The notes under the pieces are model-generated. The model saw only the letters and a list, made by a program, of their open reading frames with translations, searched no databases and was not told the origin of the DNA. Both the position numbers and the translations under genes were made by a program. From Geodermatophilus sabuli (GTDB lineage: Bacteria > Actinomycetota > Actinomycetes > Mycobacteriales > Geodermatophilaceae), in contig NZ_JAAGWF010000007.1 in the NCBI RefSeq assembly GCF_010686765.1, positions 330,636 to 394,635 of the forward strand: a stretch of DNA of 64,000 nucleotides, read 5' to 3'. Positions 1 through 10,660 of this stretch are shown piece after piece (the stretch's first letter is position 1; the number at the start of each line of letters is the position of its first letter).

Positions 1-1895
1 ACCTCCGTCGCGGCCGGGCCCGGCAGGTCGGCGAGCTGGCGTTCCTCCTCGAGCCCGACCTCAAGGAGGCCTACGGCGGGCTGCGCGAGGGCCAGGTCCT
101 GCGCGCGGTCGCGGCGGCCCAGTTGGCCGACGACCCCGCGCCGGAGGTCGAGGAGGCCTACGCGCTGCTGCTCGACGTCCGCGACGAGCTGCGCCGTCGG
201 TCGGGACGCCCGACCGACGTGCTGGTCCGGCAGGAGCAGCGGCCGGTGGCCACGGAGCTCGGCCTGGCCGACGAGGACGCGCTGCTGCGCGAGGTGAGCC
301 TGGCCGGACGGCGGCTGGCCTTCGTCGCCGACGAGACCTGGCGGCGGGTGGAGTCGACGCTGGTCCGCCGGCCCGGCGCCCGGTACCGCCGGGTGCGCCG
401 CGAACCGCTGGCCGACGGTGTGGTGCGCCAGGGCGACGAGGTGGTCCTCGCCCGCGACGCCCGGCCCGCCACCGACCCCGGCCTGGTGCTCCGCGGGGCG
501 GCCGCCGCCGCGCGCGCGGACCTGCTGCTGTCGCCCTACACCCTCAAGGTGCTGGCCGTGCACTCCCCGCCGGTGCCCGAGCCCTGGCCCGCGGAGGTGC
601 GCTGGTCGTTCCTGCGACTGCTGGCCAGCGGACGGTCCGCCGTCCCGGTGCTGGAGCAGCTCGACCAGGAGGGGCTGCTGTCCCGGCTGCTGCCGGAGTG
701 GGACCGGGTGCGCTCGCTGCCGCAGCGGCACCCCTGGCACCGGTTCACCGTCGACCGCCACCTCGTGGAGGCCGCCGCGGCGGCCGCCGAGCTGACCCGG
801 GACGTCGACCGGCCCGACCTGCTGCTGGTCGGCGCCCTGCTGCACGACATCGGCAAGGGCTGGCCGGGGGACCACAGCGAGGTGGGGGAGCCCATCGCGG
901 CCGCGATCGCCACCCGGATGGGCTTCGCCGAGACGGACGTGGCCGTCCTCGCCGCGCTCGTGCGCCACCACCTCCTGCTGCCCGACACCGCCACCCGCCG
1001 CGACATCGACGACCCGGCCACCGTCGACCGGGTCGCCGCCACCATCGGGCGCGACCCCGCCGTGCTGCAGCTGCTGCACGCGCTGGCGCAGGCCGACGGC
1101 GCGGCCACCAGTTCGTCGGCGTGGTCGCCCTGGAAGGCGCACCTGGTGGCGGCGCTGGTCGCGCGCGTCCAGGGGAGGCTCGGATCGGCGCCGGCCCCCG
1201 AGCCGGAGCCGGTGCTGCACCCGGTCGAACCCCAGGTGAGCTCGGGTCCCTCCGACCTCCCCGGCGGACCGGCGGGGGTCACCGTCGGCGTGGAGGACGT
1301 CGCCGACGGCCAGCAGGTCACCATCGGTGCTCCCGACCGGCACGGGCTGTTCAGCAGCCTGGCCGGGGTGCTCGCCCTCAACCAGCTCGACGTGCGGGCG
1401 GCGAAGGTCAACGTGCTCGACGGGCAGGCCACCGCCGTGTTCGCCGTCCGGCCCCGGTTCGGGCGCGCGCCGGTGCCGGCCATCCTCGCCGACGCCGTCC
1501 GCGCGGCGCTGGAGGGCACCCTCCCGCTGGCCGACCGGCTGCGGCAACGGGAGGCCGACTACCGGCAGGACGCCGGCCGGGCGGCACCGCCCCGGATCGC
1601 CTGGCACAACGGCGAGGTCACCGGTGACGCCACCGGCATCGTCGAGGTGCGGGCCGGCGACCGCGCGGGGCTGCTGTACCGGCTCACCGCGGCGCTGGCC
1701 GCCGAGGGGCTGGACGTGACGTCGGCCCGGATCGAGACGCTGGGCGCCGACGCCGCCGACCACTTCTACGTGTCCAACCCCGCCGGGCGGCCGATCGACG
1801 CCGAACAGCGGTCCCGCGTGGAGTCCGCCCTCGGTGCCGCGGTGCGCGGTGCGGTGCCCGAGCCGGTGACCGGGACGGGGGACACGCCGGGCTGA
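1..1895 (+). CDS. glnD: PII uridylyl/adenylyltransferase GlnD, 3' part
   Basis: Bifunctional nitrogen-sensor enzyme that nucleotidylates and deconjugates the PII protein according to glutamine level. The gene enters from the left edge, with codons in frame from base 3. The visible part begins inside the nucleotidyltransferase domain (LEPDLKE then GGLRE). It continues through the HD phosphohydrolase domain (HDIGKG near 843-860, then HSEVG and RHH) and two C-terminal ACT domains (about 1300-1510 and 1636-1860, with DRHGL and DRAGLL turns) that bind glutamine. The gene order glnD-ffh matches other actinobacteria, where glnK and amt lie upstream. Actinobacterial relatives are known to adenylylate rather than uridylylate PII; the sequence alone does not settle which. 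The 5' end is missing. Confidence 0.95.
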   Translation, partial: LRRGRARQVGELAFLLEPDLKEAYGGLREGQVLRAVAAAQLADDPAPEVEEAYALLLDVRDELRRRSGRPTDVLVRQEQRPVATELGLADEDALLREVSLAGRRLAFVADETWRRVESTLVRRPGARYRRVRREPLADGVVRQGDEVVLARDARPATDPGLVLRGAAAAARADLLLSPYTLKVLAVHSPPVPEPWPAEVRWSFLRLLASGRSAVPVLEQLDQEGLLSRLLPEWDRVRSLPQRHPWHRFTVDRHLVEAAAAAAELTRDVDRPDLLLVGALLHDIGKGWPGDHSEVGEPIAAAIATRMGFAETDVAVLAALVRHHLLLPDTATRRDIDDPATVDRVAATIGRDPAVLQLLHALAQADGAATSSSAWSPWKAHLVAALVARVQGRLGSAPAPEPEPVLHPVEPQVSSGPSDLPGGPAGVTVGVEDVADGQQVTIGAPDRHGLFSSLAGVLALNQLDVRAAKVNVLDGQATAVFAVRPRFGRAPVPAILADAVRAALEGTLPLADRLRQREADYRQDAGRAAPPRIAWHNGEVTGDATGIVEVRAGDRAGLLYRLTAALAAEGLDVTSARIETLGADAADHFYVSNPAGRPIDAEQRSRVESALGAAVRGAVPEPVTGTGDTPG

Positions 1896-1977
1896 GATCC
1901 CCGGTTCTGTCGGTGCCCCGTGTGACCGTCGGATCGGGTGGGACGGAACGGTCCCACCGGACGGGGAGGGAACAGGC

Positions 1978-2196
1978 ATGAGTCACCGGTCCATCGAGAT
2001 CGCCGCGGCCGAGGGCCGGGTGTGGTCCTGCGCGGCGTGCGGCGACGAGCGCGAGTTCGTCCAGCCGACGTGCGTGGACGGCCACGCCGAGGACGGCGGG
2101 GAGTGTCCCGAGTGGGCCTGCGCCGACTGCGGCACGGCCGTGTTCTCCGGTGCCGAGGTCGTCCCGGTGACCGTCGAGGCCCGCCGCGCGGCCTGA
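1978..2196 (+). CDS. small double-CxxC (zinc-ribbon-like) protein
   Basis: 72-residue protein starting at an ATG 7 nt behind GGGAGG. It has a first Cys pair (CAACGD near residue 18), a middle Cys in QPTCVDG, a Cys in GECPEW, and a second pair (CADCG near 49). This spacing suggests a small zinc-binding ribbon. No enzyme motif, signal peptide or membrane segment is visible. It sits alone between glnD and ffh, with palindromic repeat copy A directly after its stop. I do not recognise a characterised family; a role as an accessory or nucleic-acid-binding zinc protein is only a guess from the Cys pattern. Confidence 0.75.
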   Translation: MSHRSIEIAAAEGRVWSCAACGDEREFVQPTCVDGHAEDGGECPEWACADCGTAVFSGAEVVPVTVEARRAA

Positions 2197-2256
2197 CGGA
2201 GGACCGCTCCGCCCCCTGCCGCTCGCGAGCCCGCGGGTGGGGCCCTGCAGCGCGGG
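2197..2256 (+). repeat. stop-associated palindromic repeat, copy A
   Basis: Element of about 60 bp directly after the zinc-ribbon gene stop. It shows the family layout: GGACC, C-rich arm, apical CTCGCGAGCCCG, then GGTGGGGCCCTGC and a closing GCGGGGC. Pairing of the outer stem is less perfect than in copies B, E and F. Confidence 0.7.
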
Positions 2257-2281
2257 GCGCCGTCGTCGGCGCCGCGCTCGT

Positions 2282-2287
2282 TAGGCT
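2282..2287 (+). promoter_or_regulatory. candidate -10 box for ffh
   Basis: TAGGCT fits the actinobacterial -10 pattern TANNNT and lies about 105 nt upstream of the ffh start, after repeat copy A. No good -35 box was seen, so the call rests on the hexamer alone. Confidence 0.35.
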
Positions 2288-2392
2288 GGTCGGGAGGTGG
2301 CGCGACGGCTCCGGGATCCCCGGCGCCACATGCCGAACAGCCGGTCGGTCCGACCGGCGGGCCGCGCCCGCGAGAACTGCTGAGGACGTGCT

Positions 2393-3975
<1,583 letters not shown>

Positions 3976-3979
<4 letters not shown>

Positions 3980-5058
3980 GCGCCCCCGCCTTCCACCTGT
4001 CGGGAGTCGTCCTCCCCGCGGCGGAGCACCGCGACCTGTGGGTGCGGGACGGGCGGATCACGTTCGAGCACCTGGCCGGGGCCGAGACGGTCAGCCGGGG
4101 CGGCTGGCTGGTGCCCGGCCTGGTCGACGCGCACTGCCACGTCGGCATCGGCCCGGGCGGTCAGCCCGTCGGCGACCTCGCCGGTCTCCGCGAGCAGGCG
4201 GTGGCCGAGCGGACGGCGGGGGTGCTGGCGCTGCGCGACTGCGGCTCCCCGGTCGACACCCGGGCCCTGGACGACGAGCCGGACCTGCCCCGCATCCTCC
4301 GCGCCGGCCGGCACATCGCCCGCACCCGGCGCTACATCCCCGGCCTGGGCGTCGAGATCGAGCCCGACGCGCTCGCCGACGAGGTCCGCGTGCAGGCCCG
4401 GCGCGGCGACGGCTGGGTCAAGCTCGTGGGCGACTGGATCGACCGGGACGCCGGCGACCTCGCCCCGGAGTGGCCGGACGGCGAGCTCGCCGCGGCGATC
4501 GACGCCGCGCACGCCGAGGGCGCCCGGGTCACCGCGCACACGTTCGGCGCCGACGCGTTGCCCGGGCTGATCGGGGCGGGCATCGACTGCATCGAGCACG
4601 GCACCGGCCTCACCGAGGAGCTGATCGGCCAGATGGCCGCCCGGGGCACGGCCGTGGTCCCGACGCTGGTCAACGTGGAGAACTTCCCCGGCTTCGCCGC
4701 GGCGGGGGAGCGGCGGTTCCCCGCCTACGCGAGCACGATGCGGCGGCTCTACGCGACCTCCGGCGCCGTCGTCCGGGCGGCGTTCGAGGCGGGGGTGCCG
4801 GTGTTCGCCGGCACCGACGCGGGTGGCGGCATCGAGCACGGCCGCATCGCCGACGAGGTGCGCGCGCTCGCCACCGCCGGGCTGCCCGCGGAGGCCGCGC
4901 TGGCGGCCGCCTCGTGGGCGGCGCGCGCCTGGCTGGGCCTGCCGGCCCTCGAGGAGGGCGCGCCCGCCGACCTCGTCGTCTACGACGGCGACCCGCGGGC
5001 CGACCTGTCGGTCCTCGCCCGGCCGGCGCTGACCCTCCTGCGGGGCCGGGTCTACTGA
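3976..5058 (+). CDS. amidohydrolase family protein
   Basis: 360-residue metal-dependent hydrolase of the urease/dihydroorotase superfamily. It has an N-terminal beta-sandwich, VDAHCHVG (HxH metal ligands near residue 53), KLVGDW with a candidate bridging Lys near 153, further His in VTAHTF and IEHGTG, and the metal-binding Asp in GTDAGGG near 280. The substrate is unknown; relatives act on cyclic amides, imidazolonepropionate-like rings or dipeptides. It overlaps ffh by 4 nt. An amidohydrolase directly after ffh is also found in Mycobacterium, so the pairing is conserved. The stop overlaps by 7 nt with the convergent histidine kinase gene. Confidence 0.88.
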
Positions 5059-6314
5059 CCAGCCGGCGGTCCGAGCTCCAGGGTGACGTCCGTGCCGGTG
5101 GCTGAGGCGGCCAGCCGCAGCCGCCCGCCGGAGCCCTCCGCGGTGCGCCGGGCGATGTCCAGGCCCAGGCCGGTGGAGCCACCGCCGCTGTGCCCGCGCC
5201 CCACCGCGTCGTCGGTCATCCCCGGGCCCCGGTCGGCGACGGTGACGACGGCGCCGCCGCCGTCCCGCGGCCGGACGGCGACGCGGAAGCCGGTGCCCTC
5301 GGGGGTGTGCGCGAAGACGTTGCCGAGCAGCGCGTCCACGGCCGCGCCGAGGTCGGCGGCGGCGACGCGGACCGGCAGCGGTCCCTCCGCCAGCTGCACG
5401 CCGACGTCGCGCTGCTCCTCCTCGGCCAGCACGGACCAGAACCGCACCCGGTCGGCGAGCACCGCGACGGCGTCGCAGCCGGCGCCCAGCCCCTCGCGGA
5501 CGGTGCGGCGCGCCTCGGAGATGACCTCGTCGACGCCCCGGCTGAGCGCGTCGACGTCGTCGAGCAGCCGTTCGCGGTCCGCGGCCGCCGGCAGCGCCTC
5601 GGCGTCCAGCCGGAGCGCGGTCAGCGGGGTGCGCAGCCGGTGGGCGAGGTCCGCGGCCGACTCCCGCTCGGCGGTCAGGAGCTCCCCGATCCGCCCGGCC
5701 AGCCGGTTCAGCGCGGTGCCGACCTCGCGGACCTCCACCGGCCCGTCCGGCGTGACGCGGGCGGTGAGGTCGCCGCTGCCCAGCCGCAGCGCGGTTGTCG
5801 CCAGGTCGGTCACCGGCCGGGTCAGGGACCGGGCGAGGCGGTCGGCGACCACGAGCGCCAGCACCAGCAGGACGACGCCCAGCCCGCCGAGCACCAGCCA
5901 GGTCCGCGTCACGCCGGCGCGCAGCTCGGCCGCCGGGACGAACAGCTCCACGACGGCGACGCCGTCGTCCCGGCGCACCGGCTGGACGAGGCGGGTGCCG
6001 TCGGCGGCCTCCCGGACCTCCGGTCCGGCCGGCGGCTCGGCGTCGCCCAGGACGCCGGTGCCGCCCAGCCAGGTGCCGTCGGTCCAGCGGGCGGTGACGC
6101 TCCGTCCCCCGCCCGAGGCCGCGGCGACGGCGGCCGCCGCCTCGTCGCGCCCGTCGAGGCCGACCGAGGGGATGAGGACCTGCAGCTGCGCCTGGGCGGT
6201 GTCGATGGCCCGCGACTCGGCGACCTGGGAGACGAGCACGGCGGCCGGCAGCAGGAAGGCCAGGAGCACGATCGACGTGGTCGCGGCGACCAGCAGGGTG
6301 ATCCGGCGCCTCAC
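5052..6314 (-). CDS. two-component sensor histidine kinase
   Basis: 420-residue membrane kinase partnered with the OmpR-type regulator just upstream. The GTG start at 6314 is chosen because it overlaps the regulator stop (GTGA) and gives a short MRRRITLLV lead into the first membrane helix; a longer open frame to 6407 would add an Arg/Pro-rich stretch unlike any domain. Order: TM1 (about 6-28), extracytoplasmic sensor, TM2 (about 150-172), HAMP, HisKA with LAHRLRTPLTALR carrying the phospho-His, then an ATP-binding domain ending with GSGGRLRL. The signal is unknown. Its partner faces a secreted acidic protein gene, a plausible target. Confidence 0.9.
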   Translation of the reverse strand: MRRRITLLVAATTSIVLLAFLLPAAVLVSQVAESRAIDTAQAQLQVLIPSVGLDGRDEAAAAVAAASGGGRSVTARWTDGTWLGGTGVLGDAEPPAGPEVREAADGTRLVQPVRRDDGVAVVELFVPAAELRAGVTRTWLVLGGLGVVLLVLALVVADRLARSLTRPVTDLATTALRLGSGDLTARVTPDGPVEVREVGTALNRLAGRIGELLTAERESAADLAHRLRTPLTALRLDAEALPAAADRERLLDDVDALSRGVDEVISEARRTVREGLGAGCDAVAVLADRVRFWSVLAEEEQRDVGVQLAEGPLPVRVAAADLGAAVDALLGNVFAHTPEGTGFRVAVRPRDGGGAVVTVADRGPGMTDDAVGRGHSGGGSTGLGLDIARRTAEGSGGRLRLAASATGTDVTLELGPPAGQ

Positions 6315-6997
6315 GGCGGGGGCTCGGCCAGGCGGACCCCGACGCCGCGGACGGTCTGGAGCAGCCGCGGCTGCGCGGCGGACTCGCCCAGCTTGCGGCG
6401 CAGCCACGACAGGTGGACGTCGACGGTCTTGTCCGACCCGCCGTAGGGCAGCTGCCAGACCTCGGTGAGCAGCTCGCGCTTGGACACCACCGTGCCGGCG
6501 CGGGCGGCCAGGTAGGCGAGCAGGTCGAACTCCTTGGGGGACAGCTCGACCGGCGTCCCGCCGCAGGTGACCCGGCGGCTGCGCGGGTCGACGGTGAGGT
6601 CGCCGACGGTCACCGGTTCCGGGCCGGTCTCGGCACCGGCGGCGCGGCGGAGCACGGCGCGGATGCGGGCGTCGAGCTGACCGGCGGAGAAGGGCTTCAC
6701 CACGTAGTCGTCGGCGCCGGCGTCGAGGGCCGCGACGACGCTGCCGTCGTCGTCCCGCGCGGTGGCCACGATGACCGGGACCGCGGAGACCGCGCGCAGC
6801 ATCCGCAGCAGCTCACCGCCGTCGAGGTCGGGCAGCCCCAGGTCGAGGACGACGAGGTCCGGCCGCTCCTCGACCGCGAGCTGCAGCCCGGCGAGGGCGG
6901 TGCCCGCGGAGCTGACGGCGTGTCCGCGCTCGCGCAGTGCCCGGATGACCGCACTGCGGATGCGCTCGTCGTCCTCCACCACCAGCACCTGGGCCAC
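6311..6997 (-). CDS. OmpR/PhoB-family response regulator
   Basis: 228-residue DNA-binding regulator. The receiver domain has the acidic pocket VEDDE, the phospho-acceptor Asp in VVLDLGLPDLDG near residue 52, the Thr/Ser switch region VATARDD and the conserved Lys in VVKPF near 102. The C-terminal winged helix has LSPKEFDLLAYL and VDVHLSWLRRKLG, ending in VRGVGVRL. GTG start. First gene of a regulator-kinase operon transcribed leftwards, divergent from the secreted-protein gene at 7121 with a 123-bp shared control region. Confidence 0.93.
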   Translation of the reverse strand: MAQVLVVEDDERIRSAVIRALRERGHAVSSAGTALAGLQLAVEERPDLVVLDLGLPDLDGGELLRMLRAVSAVPVIVATARDDDGSVVAALDAGADDYVVKPFSAGQLDARIRAVLRRAAGAETGPEPVTVGDLTVDPRSRRVTCGGTPVELSPKEFDLLAYLAARAGTVVSKRELLTEVWQLPYGGSDKTVDVHLSWLRRKLGESAAQPRLLQTVRGVGVRLAEPPP

Positions 6998-7069
6998 GGC
7001 GGGACGCTAGCGCCGTCCGGTCGGGATCGGAGGGGCCCCCACTCGGGGGGATGAGAACCGCACCTGCCC

Positions 7070-7098
7070 TTGTCACCCTCTTGGTGTGGCCTTAACCC
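7070..7098 (+). promoter_or_regulatory. candidate promoter of the secreted acidic protein gene
   Basis: TTGTCA at 7070-7075 and TTAACC at 7092-7097 are 16 bp apart; a TAACCC reading gives 17. They lie just before the GTG at 7121, in the divergent region shared with the response regulator, and would suit control by that regulator. Inferred from sequence only. Confidence 0.45.
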
Positions 7099-7120
7099 GA
7101 GCGACGGCAGGGTCTGTCCC

Positions 7121-7705
7121 GTGAAGCGAGCCGTGGCCTTCGGAGCCCTCTGGACCGCCTCGGCGGCAGCCGCCGTCGGGCTGGGACTGCTCGCCGTGTC
7201 GCTCGTGGACGCGGGCGCCTCGCCGGGGACCGCCCCCGCCGCGGCCACCGCCGGCAGCACCGCGCCGTCGACCACCCCGCCGGGCGACACGACCACCCCT
7301 GCACCCGTGCCGCCCGCCCCGGCTCCGACCTCCGGCGAGTACTCGACCGTCGGCGGCACGATCGTCGCCTCCTGCGACGGCGACGTCCTGCAGGTGGCCG
7401 CCGCGCCGGCCACCGGCTGGTGGCTCGACGACCAGGACGAGCGCGGTGAGGTCGAGTTCGAGAGCGAGGACGGGAAGGTCGAGGTGCACGTCACCTGCGT
7501 CGACGGCACACCGTCCTTCTCCGACGTGGACATCCGTACCGGTGAGGACGGCGCCGGCCGGAGTTCCGGCTCCAGCTCGGCGTCGACCGGCCCGTCGGCT
7601 CCCGACGACTCCGACGGTCGCCGCGGCGGAGGTCACGGCTCGGACGACGGTCCCGGTGACGACTCCTCGGGTCGCGGCCGCGGCGGTTCCGGCTCCGACG
7701 ACTGA
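7121..7705 (+). CDS. secreted or membrane-anchored acidic protein
   Basis: 194-residue protein. The start at GTG 7121 gives MKRAVAFGALW followed by a hydrophobic stretch (about 5-28) that reads as a signal peptide or anchor; the longer frame from 7070 adds residues before it and is less likely. After a Thr/Pro/Ala-rich linker comes a compact segment (about 68-138) with two Cys (VASCDGD and VHVTCVDG) that could form a disulphide. A Ser/Gly/Asp/Arg-rich low-complexity tail ends the protein. No known family recognised. Its divergent position next to an OmpR-type system suggests it is a target or sensor accessory of that system. Confidence 0.7.
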   Translation: MKRAVAFGALWTASAAAAVGLGLLAVSLVDAGASPGTAPAAATAGSTAPSTTPPGDTTTPAPVPPAPAPTSGEYSTVGGTIVASCDGDVLQVAAAPATGWWLDDQDERGEVEFESEDGKVEVHVTCVDGTPSFSDVDIRTGEDGAGRSSGSSSASTGPSAPDDSDGRRGGGHGSDDGPGDDSSGRGRGGSGSDD

Positions 7706-7737
7706 GGACACCACCCGACGACTGCTCCCTCCCGGCC

Positions 7738-7779
7738 CACCGCCGGGCTCGGCCACCCCCGGGGCCGAGCCCGGCGGTG
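7738..7779 (+). terminator. strong hairpin after the secreted protein gene
   Basis: Perfect 17-bp inverted repeat (CACCGCCGGGCTCGGCC and its complement) with an 8-nt loop, followed by CTCTCTG. Probable transcription terminator in the 285-bp gap before proS. Confidence 0.7.
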
Positions 7780-7814
7780 CTCTCTGCGATCCCGCACGGT
7801 GCCCCGGGAGCGGG

Positions 7815-7973
7815 GGAGGTCCCCCGTGCGGGACGGGGACGAGCGGCTCCACGCCGCTGCGGGAGGGCGCCCGGCAGCGGTGGAGGTCTCCGGGACCGGG
7901 GGCCGGAGGTCCCCCGAGCGGGAACGGGGACGAGCGGCTCCACGCGCTGCGGGAGGGCGCCTGGCAGCGGTGG
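7815..7973 (+). repeat. imperfect tandem direct repeat, two units, 90-nt period
   Basis: Unit 1 (7815-7883) and unit 2 (7905-7973) are about 69 nt each and differ by two substitutions and two compensating one-base indels. Each contains GAGCGGCTCCACG and GGCAGCGGTGG, which can fold against neighbouring CGCTGC segments. The indels shift the frame inside the unit, so it is not a coding repeat. It ends just before the proS ribosome-binding site. Confidence 0.8.
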
Positions 7974-7990
7974 GAGCCCGGAGGGCGACA

Positions 7991-9751
7991 ATGTGCGCCG
8001 TGCTGTTGCGGATGTCGACCCTGTTCCTGCGGACCCTGCGTGACGACCCGGCCGACGCCGAGGTCCCCAGCCACCGGCTGCTCGCCCGCGGCGGGTACAT
8101 CCGCCGGGCCGCGCCGGGTGGCTTCACCTGGCTGCCGCTGGGCTTCCGCGTCTTCCGCAACGTCGAGCGCATCGTCCGCGAGGAGATGGACGCGATGGGC
8201 GCGCAGGAGGTGCACTTCCCGGCGCTGCTGCCCCGCGAGCCGTACGAGGCGACCAACCGGTGGACCGAGTACGGCCCCAACCTGTTCCGGCTGAAGGACC
8301 GCCGGGGCAACGACTTCCTGCTCGGGCCCACGCACGAGGAGATGTTCACGCTCCTGGTGAAGGACCTCTACGGCTCGTACAAGGACCTGCCGCTCTCGCT
8401 GTACCAGATCCAGACGAAGTACCGGGACGAGGCGCGGCCGCGGGCGGGGCTGTTCCGCGGGCGCGAGTTCACGATGAAGGACAGCTACTCCTTCGACGTC
8501 GACGACGCCGGGCTGGACCGCTCCTACGCCGCGCACCGCGCCGCCTACATCAAGATCTTCGACCGGCTCGGGCTGGACTACGTGATCGTGTCGGCGATGT
8601 CGGGCGCGATGGGCGGCTCGAAGAGCGAGGAGTTCCTGCACCCGACCCCGATCGGCGAGGACACCTTCGTCCGCTCGCCCGGTGGCTACGCCGCCAACGT
8701 CGAGGCGGTGTCGACCGTCGTCCCCGAGGCGATCCCGTTCGACGGGCTGCCCGAGGCGCACGTCGAGGACACCCCCGACACCCCGACCATCGAGACGCTC
8801 GTGGCCGTCGCGCGGGAGCTGTTCCCCGACGCCGGGTACACCGCCGCGTCGACGCTGAAGAACGTCGTGGTCACGCTGGTGCACCCCGACGGCACGCGCG
8901 AGCCCCTCGTCGTCGGCCTGCCCGGCGACCGCGACGTCGACGCCAAGCGGCTGGAGGCGCAGGTCTCGCCGGCCGAGGTCGAGCCGTTCACCGACTTCGC
9001 CGGCAACCCGGCCCTCGTCAAGGGGTACATCGGGCCGCAGGTGCTCGGTTCGCAGAGCGAGTCGAAGATCCGCTACCTGGTCGACCCCCGGATCGTCCCG
9101 GGCAGCCGGTGGGTCACCGGCGCCAACGAGCCGGGCAGGCACGTGTTCGACCTGGTCGCCGGCCGGGACTTCACCTGGGACGGCGTCATCGAGGCAGCCG
9201 AGCTGCTGGCGGGCGACCCGGCGCCCGACGGCTCCGGTCCGCTCGAGCTCGCCCGCGGCGTCGAGATGGGCCACATCTTCCAGCTCGGCCGCAAGTACGC
9301 CGAGGCGCTCGACCTCAAGGTGCTCGACGAGAACGGCAAGCTGGTCACGGTGACCATGGGCTCCTACGGGGTCGGGGTGTCCCGCGCCGTCGCCGCGATC
9401 GCGGAGTCGACGCACGACGAGCTCGGCCTGGTCTGGCCGCGCGAGGTGGCGCCCGCCGACGTGCACGTCGTCGCGACCGGCAAGGACGCCGCCGTGTTCG
9501 AGGCCGCCGAGGCGCTGGCGAACGAGCTGGTCGCCGCCGGACTGACGGTGCTCTACGACGACCGGCCGAAGGTGTCGCCCGGGGTGAAGTTCAAGGACGC
9601 CGAGCTGCTCGGCATGCCGACGATCGTGACGGTCGGCCGTGGCCTGGCCCAGGGCGTGATCGAGGTCCGCGACCGGAGGACGGGGGAGCGCGAGGAGGTA
9701 CCGGTCGCCGAGGTCGGCGCCCGCGTGCTGTCCGCCGTCCGGGGCCGCTGA
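7991..9751 (+). CDS. proS: prolyl-tRNA synthetase (bacterial type)
   Basis: Charges tRNA-Pro. 586 residues: class II catalytic core with motif 2 around [18 protein letters not shown], an inserted YbaK-like editing domain (about residues 230-400), motif 3 around [10 protein letters not shown] near 460, and a C-terminal anticodon-binding domain ending [11 protein letters not shown]. The start is ATG 7991 because GGAGG at 7980-7984 is 6 nt away; GTG 8000 and ATG 8012 also match family N-termini ([13 protein letters not shown]) but are badly spaced. In Mycobacterium proS lies nearer the nusA operon, so its place before rpsP differs from that layout. Confidence 0.97.
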   Translation: MCAVLLRMSTLFLRTLRDDPADAEVPSHRLLARGGYIRRAAPGGFTWLPLGFRVFRNVERIVREEMDAMGAQEVHFPALLPREPYEATNRWTEYGPNLFRLKDRRGNDFLLGPTHEEMFTLLVKDLYGSYKDLPLSLYQIQTKYRDEARPRAGLFRGREFTMKDSYSFDVDDAGLDRSYAAHRAAYIKIFDRLGLDYVIVSAMSGAMGGSKSEEFLHPTPIGEDTFVRSPGGYAANVEAVSTVVPEAIPFDGLPEAHVEDTPDTPTIETLVAVARELFPDAGYTAASTLKNVVVTLVHPDGTREPLVVGLPGDRDVDAKRLEAQVSPAEVEPFTDFAGNPALVKGYIGPQVLGSQSESKIRYLVDPRIVPGSRWVTGANEPGRHVFDLVAGRDFTWDGVIEAAELLAGDPAPDGSGPLELARGVEMGHIFQLGRKYAEALDLKVLDENGKLVTVTMGSYGVGVSRAVAAIAESTHDELGLVWPREVAPADVHVVATGKDAAVFEAAEALANELVAAGLTVLYDDRPKVSPGVKFKDAELLGMPTIVTVGRGLAQGVIEVRDRRTGEREEVPVAEVGARVLSAVRGR

Positions 9752-9808
9752 AGGACCCCTCTGCCCCCGCCACTCGCACCCCGCGGCGCGACCCTGCAGA
9801 GGGGCCAG
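9752..9808 (+). repeat. stop-associated palindromic repeat, copy B
   Basis: Begins 1 nt after the proS stop. The outer stem GACCCCTCTGC pairs with GCAGAGGGG; the inner arms are weaker (CCCGCC / GGCGCG region) around apical CTCGCACCCCG. It lies between proS and the rpsP operon leader and could terminate proS transcription. Confidence 0.75.
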
Positions 9809-9967
9809 GGCGGCACCTCCGCGCGTCTGGCATCATGGACCGTCGAACACGGCGGTCTGCGGCCCTCTCACCGTTGCCGGCCGTGTCCCTCGCTCCGCCC
9901 CGGCGTACCCCCACGCGTCCGTCCGGCGGGCAACCGACGAAAGCGTTCGAGGAGCACACCACCCACC

Positions 9968-10420
9968 GTGGCCACCAAGATCAAGCTCATGCGCCTGGGC
10001 AAGATGCGCGCGCCGTACTACCGCATCGTCGTCGCCGACGCCCGCACCAAGCGGGACGGCCGCTCGATCGAGACGATCGGCAAGTACCACCCGAAGGAGG
10101 ACCCGTCCTTCATCGAGGTCGACACCGAGCGGGCGCAGTACTGGCTCGGCGTCGGCGCCCAGCCGACCGAGGCCGTCGCCGCCATCTTCCGGGTGACCGG
10201 TGACTGGCAGAAGTTCAAGGGCGAGCCCGCCCCGCCGCCCATGAAGGTCGCGGCCCCCAAGCCGGACAAGAAGGCCCTCTACGAGGAGGCCGTCCGCAAC
10301 TCCGGTGGCGACGAGCCGGCTGCCGGCGCGACCACCGCGAAGAAGAAGGCCGCCGCACCCAAGGCGGCTGCCGAGGACACGGCGCCGGCCGAGGCCGGCA
10401 CCGCGACGCCCGCCGAGTAA
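9968..10420 (+). CDS. rpsP: 30S ribosomal protein bS16
   Basis: 150 residues. The bS16 core (about 1-85) reads [30 protein letters not shown] and GKYHP, as expected. An Ala/Lys/Glu-rich extension (about 88-150) follows, longer than the E. coli protein but usual in actinobacteria. GTG start. First gene of a tight operon rpsP-khpA-rimM-trmD-NUDIX. About 160 nt of leader separate it from repeat copy B; no clear promoter was found there. Confidence 0.97.
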   Translation: MATKIKLMRLGKMRAPYYRIVVADARTKRDGRSIETIGKYHPKEDPSFIEVDTERAQYWLGVGAQPTEAVAAIFRVTGDWQKFKGEPAPPPMKVAAPKPDKKALYEEAVRNSGGDEPAAGATTAKKKAAAPKAAAEDTAPAEAGTATPAE

Positions 10421-10423
10421 GAC

Positions 10424-10660
10424 GTGCTCGAAGAGGCGCTCGAGCACCTGGTCAAGGGCATCGTGGACCATCCCGAGGACGTGACGGTCGACCTGCTGAG
10501 CAACCGCCGCGGCAAGACCCTCGAGGTCCGGGTGCACCCCGACGACCTCGGCAAGGTCATCGGCCGCGGCGGGCGCACTGCCAAGGCGCTGCGCACCGTG
10601 ATGACCGGTGTCGGGGGGCGTGGCCTGCGGGTCGACGTCGTCGACACCGACGGGCGTTGA
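10424..10660 (+). CDS. khpA: KH-domain RNA-binding protein KhpA
   Basis: 78-residue single KH-domain protein (UPF0109). GxxG loop in VIGRGGRTAKAL near residue 47, preceded by LEVRVHPDDLGK. In other bacteria KhpA acts with KhpB on small-RNA binding and cell-wall or division control. Its place between rpsP and rimM is conserved across actinobacteria and firmicutes. GTG start 3 nt after rpsP; its stop overlaps the rimM TTG start. Confidence 0.95.
   Translation: MLEEALEHLVKGIVDHPEDVTVDLLSNRRGKTLEVRVHPDDLGKVIGRGGRTAKALRTVMTGVGGRGLRVDVVDTDGR

Noticed and set aside
7706..7990. T-box riboswitch upstream of proS
   Set aside because: No T-box core such as the conserved GGN-ACCGCG bulge and no specifier loop; the region is a terminator plus a tandem repeat.
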